DNA of 6,699 bases from Ruminococcaceae bacterium UBA1865 (GTDB taxonomy: Bacteria; Bacillota; Clostridia; Oscillospirales; Acutalibacteraceae), in contig DDHX01000047.1 of assembly GCA_002338255.1 (NCBI GenBank), positions 36,335 to 43,033 on the forward strand. Direction: 5' to 3'. A program made the position numbers and the translations under genes. This document shows positions 5,980 through 6,699 of this stretch, one piece after another. Each line of letters starts with the position of its first letter. Positions within the stretch are counted from its first letter, which is position 1. The notes beneath the pieces were generated by a model, which was given only the letters and a program-made list of their open reading frames with translations, was not told the origin of the DNA and did no database searches.

Positions 5980-6699
5980 AATCATATTGTAAATGGTATT
6001 TTTAATGATTTCTCCGGCCGTTTTCGGTGCAACTTTACCGGGAAGTGAAAGTGCGTGAATCGCTTTAATGTCGAATTTTTGAGCGGCTTCATAATCCACC
6101 CCGCCCGGCATGGACGAAAGGTCGATAATCAATGGCCTTGAGCGCATTTTTGACAGAAGACGGCGATTAAAGATCAACATGGGGACGGTATTAAAAATAA
6201 TATCGTACTGCTCCCTGTCACAAATATTTTCTGTACGGATTGATGAATATCCATAGGATAAGATCCAGGCAATGTCCGATTGCTTTCGCGCACTGACGGT
6301 GACCGCGGCACCGATTCCGTGCAGCATATGGGAAAGAATTTTGCCGATTCTGCCGAACCCGACCACAAGGCACCTGCTGCCGTTGACTGTGCCAGGATAT
6401 TCGCGCATCGCGATTTCAATGGCTCCCTCAGCGGTCGGTACGGCATTGTGCACCGCAAATTCCTCACGGGTGTAATAATCGTAGGTGTCGATTGAATCCC
6501 AGATATCGCTCGTCTGGTACAGCCTTCCCATCATTCCGCCAAAAACCTGCTTGCTTCTCATCAGTTCAGCAAAATCGTCATTTAATTCAATTTTTTCCTC
6601 ACTGTATACTGAATTTAAATATAAGCCGTCGTTTGTAACGGGCAGAGGAAGAATAATATTTTTGCATTTAGCAGCGATTTCATCGAGCACCCCTTTTTT
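5971..6699 (-). CDS. spoVFA: Dipicolinate synthase subunit A, 5' partial
   Basis: The C-terminal 242 residues of SpoVFA (about 297 in Bacillus), the NAD(P)-binding subunit of dipicolinate synthase. The frame is open to the right edge, so roughly 50 N-terminal residues are missing; the GTG at 6690 is internal, since the sequence around it (LDEIAAKCKNIILPLPVT) aligns with the middle of the first domain in Bacillus. Visible marks are NAVPTAEGAIEIAM (85-98 of the visible part), the Rossmann motif LVVGFGRIGKIL (111-122, GxGxxG), the strand-turn FNTVPMLIFN (169-178), IIDLSSMPGGVDY (191-203), and the family's C-terminal LPGKVAPKTAGEII (219-232). Expression in the mother cell under sigma-K is known for the family; any such promoter would lie outside the window. 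It is followed by spoVFB after 5 nt. Confidence 0.95.
   Translation of the reverse strand, partial: KKGVLDEIAAKCKNIILPLPVTNDGLYLNSVYSEEKIELNDDFAELMRSKQVFGGMMGRLYQTSDIWDSIDTYDYYTREEFAVHNAVPTAEGAIEIAMREYPGTVNGSRCLVVGFGRIGKILSHMLHGIGAAVTVSARKQSDIAWILSYGYSSIRTENICDREQYDIIFNTVPMLIFNRRLLSKMRSRPLIIDLSSMPGGVDYEAAQKFDIKAIHALSLPGKVAPKTAGEIIKNTIYNMIEE

Noticed and set aside
5555..5992. 145-codon open frame on the + strand opposite spoVFB
   Set aside because: It is antisense to a clear SpoVFB frame, is rich in Arg and His without any recognisable motif, and has no promoter or terminator of its own.
6690..6699. AAAAAAGGGG on the - strand in spoVFA as a programmed frameshift site
   Set aside because: The reading frame is continuous and matches the family on the visible side. 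The run sits at the window edge, so no stimulating structure can be judged, and short A runs are common.

Overview
The window looks like chromosomal DNA of a spore-forming, anaerobic Firmicute, most plausibly a clostridium of the Oscillospiraceae/Ruminococcaceae kind. Three things suggest this: both subunits of dipicolinate synthase (a spore-specific enzyme), a glutamate synthase split into small iron-sulfur and flavin subunits as is common in clostridia and archaea, and clear AGGAGG-type ribosome binding sites with a base composition near 50% GC by eye. This placement is inference; there is no rRNA or other phylogenetic marker.

Left half, + strand (1-3345): the 3' part of a split glutamate synthase (GOGAT) operon. 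In order it encodes the FMN/Fe-S synthase subunit (start outside the window), a ferredoxin with four 4Fe-4S sites, an FAD/NAD(H) oxidoreductase, and a stand-alone GXGXG (GOGAT domain 3) subunit. Gaps are 3 nt or less and the last two genes overlap. The genes fit one enzyme: NAD(P)H gives electrons to FAD, the ferredoxin carries them to the FMN/3Fe-4S centre, and 2-oxoglutarate plus ammonia becomes glutamate. The glutaminase (domain 1) is not in the window and is expected upstream or elsewhere. The operon ends at a perfect 18-bp hairpin that can also end transcription arriving from the other side.

Right half, - strand (3401-6699), read from right to left: spoVFA (start outside the window) and spoVFB make dipicolinic acid in the mother cell during sporulation. 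A 160-bp gap follows that carries a sigma-A-like promoter. This drives a small zinc-ribbon, C-terminally membrane-anchored protein of unknown role, followed after 26 bp by metY, a PLP enzyme that makes homocysteine from O-acetylhomoserine and sulfide.

All genes look intact except the two cut by the window ends. I saw no mobile elements, tRNA or rRNA genes, CRISPR arrays or long repeats. The content is mostly housekeeping metabolism. The points most worth a second look are the electron-input module built into the split GOGAT, the fourth cysteine at its cluster site, and the unexplained zinc-ribbon membrane protein cotranscribed with metY.
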